Shown in pieces: positions 62,947 to 64,000 of a DNA stretch of 64,000 nucleotides. Under the pieces are notes generated by a model. It was not told where the DNA came from. It did not search any database and saw only the letters and a list, made by a program, of their open reading frames with translations. The DNA is from JALZUV01 sp963837025 (lineage in GTDB: Bacteria > Pseudomonadota > Alphaproteobacteria > Rickettsiales > JALZUV01). Made by a program: the position numbers and the translations under genes. Numbering within the stretch: position 1 is the stretch's first letter; the number at the start of each line of letters is the position of its first letter. The DNA lies in contig CAWILT010000001.1 of the NCBI GenBank assembly GCA_963837025.1, forward strand, positions 310,001 through 374,000. Direction: 5' to 3'.

Positions 62947-64000
62947 CTAGCCTTTGGGAATCGCACCAAAAATTGCAGCACCATCCAACCCTGCTAAAAG
63001 CTGGAAGGTGTTACCACCATTTTCGCCACCATCATCTGAGCGATATATCGCAGAACCATTCCAATTTGCACCATCGGCTGCCACACCTATGCGCAACAAA
63101 CCTTGGTTTGGAACAGTATCCGTTGGTAATGGCGGAGCATCGATAAAATGCACCAACGTATCCGGCACTAAAACTGGCGCATCAATTGTGCTGCTGGTTT
63201 CACCCGGTTGCGTGTAGAAATCATAAGAACTGATATCTTCTGCCACCGCATTAACTTTCATCACGCCATTGGTTTCCATGTTTGTTTTTAGAACACGCAT
63301 TTCATGCGCAACTCCGGAAACAGTTACGGTAATAACATCCGTTGGCTCGATGCGCACATATTTTGGAGGTAGCGTAAGTTGGAAGCTAATACGCTCTTTC
63401 CATGTGCCATAAAGAGTAACATCTGATATTTTCTTGGCTTGCGTTGCACCCATCACAATCGGCAAATTCATTGTTACCTGGTCCACAGCTCTAACCACCT
63501 GACGCTGAGATGTTTGCGTTACAGGATCATAGTTAAATGGTCTGTCGATATAGGTTACATTCACTCGCTGAGGTAATTCCAATTCTTGCGCATAATTGAT
63601 TTCCAGCACATCTTGCACGCCTTTCTTTTTCGCAGGAATCAGATCATCTTCAGGTACAGATTTTATAGATTCATTGCCACGAGGTACGCATTTCAAAATG
63701 CCATCGCTTTCAACAACATCAAAGAAAAAACCTGCTGCCAATTGCTCCAGCGCATTGCGCACAGTAATTGGTTGCTGGATGATATAGCCTTCCACCGTAT
63801 TAGTCAGGCGTGTAACATCAAAATCGCTGGCAGTTAAGCCAGATTTTTGCAGCAATACAGATACAATTGCACCAAGCGTAGAATTACCCAATTTGCCTTG
63901 TGTCCAATGACCGCTAGCCCAAAGGATAGAATCTTGCCAAACACCTTCGAGATCTGGCCAGAAAGAAAATGGCCTTGCATCCCATGTCCACACAAAACGG
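62947..64000 (-). CDS. GTA-type phage tail/baseplate protein, partial and C-terminally truncated
   Basis: The 5' end runs off the right edge. TWDARPFSFWPDLEGVWQDS and ASGHWTQGKLGNSTLGAIVS match the large GTA/phage tail protein with a TIM-barrel-like and gpJ-like part. Barrel segments DVLEINYAQELELPQRVNVT and APPLPTDTVPNQGLLR follow, then AIYRSDDGGENGGNTFQLLA. The frame ends shortly after at GAIPKG, about 300 residues short of typical homologues. The end lies next to the truncated holin, consistent with a deletion. If so, tail function is lost. Confidence 0.8.
   Translation of the reverse strand, partial: RFVWTWDARPFSFWPDLEGVWQDSILWASGHWTQGKLGNSTLGAIVSVLLQKSGLTASDFDVTRLTNTVEGYIIQQPITVRNALEQLAAGFFFDVVESDGILKCVPRGNESIKSVPEDDLIPAKKKGVQDVLEINYAQELELPQRVNVTYIDRPFNYDPVTQTSQRQVVRAVDQVTMNLPIVMGATQAKKISDVTLYGTWKERISFQLTLPPKYVRIEPTDVITVTVSGVAHEMRVLKTNMETNGVMKVNAVAEDISSYDFYTQPGETSSTIDAPVLVPDTLVHFIDAPPLPTDTVPNQGLLRIGVAADGANWNGSAIYRSDDGGENGGNTFQLLAGLDGAAIFGAIPKG

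Noticed and set aside
20576..64000. Second copy of the tRNA-Ser 3' end as a right attachment site.
   Set aside because: No repeat of the TTCGAATCCCGCCCTGTCC segment seen in the window; it may lie beyond the right edge or be lost.
1..64000. CRISPR array.
   Set aside because: No evenly spaced direct repeats of 23-40 bases were seen; the repeats present are pairs or inverted repeats.

Overview
The window looks like part of a low-GC alphaproteobacterial chromosome. The core gene order (ubiE-ubiB, mutM, rpsT, dnaA, dnaN, recF), a cysteine-poor Mg-type HemB, an alphaproteobacterial SH3-domain exoprotein and GTA-type phage genes all point that way. I cannot resolve the order.

Bases 1-20,466 are conserved housekeeping DNA: a CNB-FHA sensor (partial), tRNA-His, glnB-glnA, hemB with an esterase, polA, a nitronate monooxygenase, a leftward cluster ubiE-ubiB-coaBC-dut-rrf2-cysK-SH3, mutM, rpsT, and a rhodanese-dnaA-dnaN-recF replication cluster with DnaA-box sequences.

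A tRNA-Ser gene (20,486-20,575) marks the switch to accessory DNA. From 20.6 to 44 kb lies an AT-rich island: a recombinase relic; a two-gene CBASS defence unit (CapV patatin phospholipase plus CD-NTase) behind a decayed cap2 (E2/E1-like) pseudogene; a leucine-rich-repeat protein; a 1,615-residue DEAH helicase with a very large unassigned C-terminus; a family of small proteins with live and decayed copies; a tRNA 3'-end fragment; an MNT-type nucleotidyltransferase; one GC-rich DHH-motif gene flanked by strong hairpins; a VWA gene interrupted by an in-frame TAG; and a 1,664-residue protein combining an N-terminal HELGH metalloprotease with a C-terminal UbiB/ABC1-like kinase fold.

From 44 kb to the window end lies a probable prophage or phage-derived element. 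It has a large serine recombinase, phage replication-type genes (one ending in a DnaA-domain-I-like segment), a densely structured leader upstream of an XRE regulator, then metal-resistance cargo (CzcC, lipoprotein, CzcB, CzcA, two CDF transporters, LysR), a frameshifted PHP-ATPase (TrlF type), and on the minus strand a decayed lysis/tail end (lysozyme, truncated holin, truncated GTA-type tail protein).

The most notable items are the M48-UbiB-like giant protein, the DEAH giant protein, the CBASS locus with its cap2 pseudogene, the switch-like RNA leader before the XRE gene, and the metal-efflux cargo inside a prophage.
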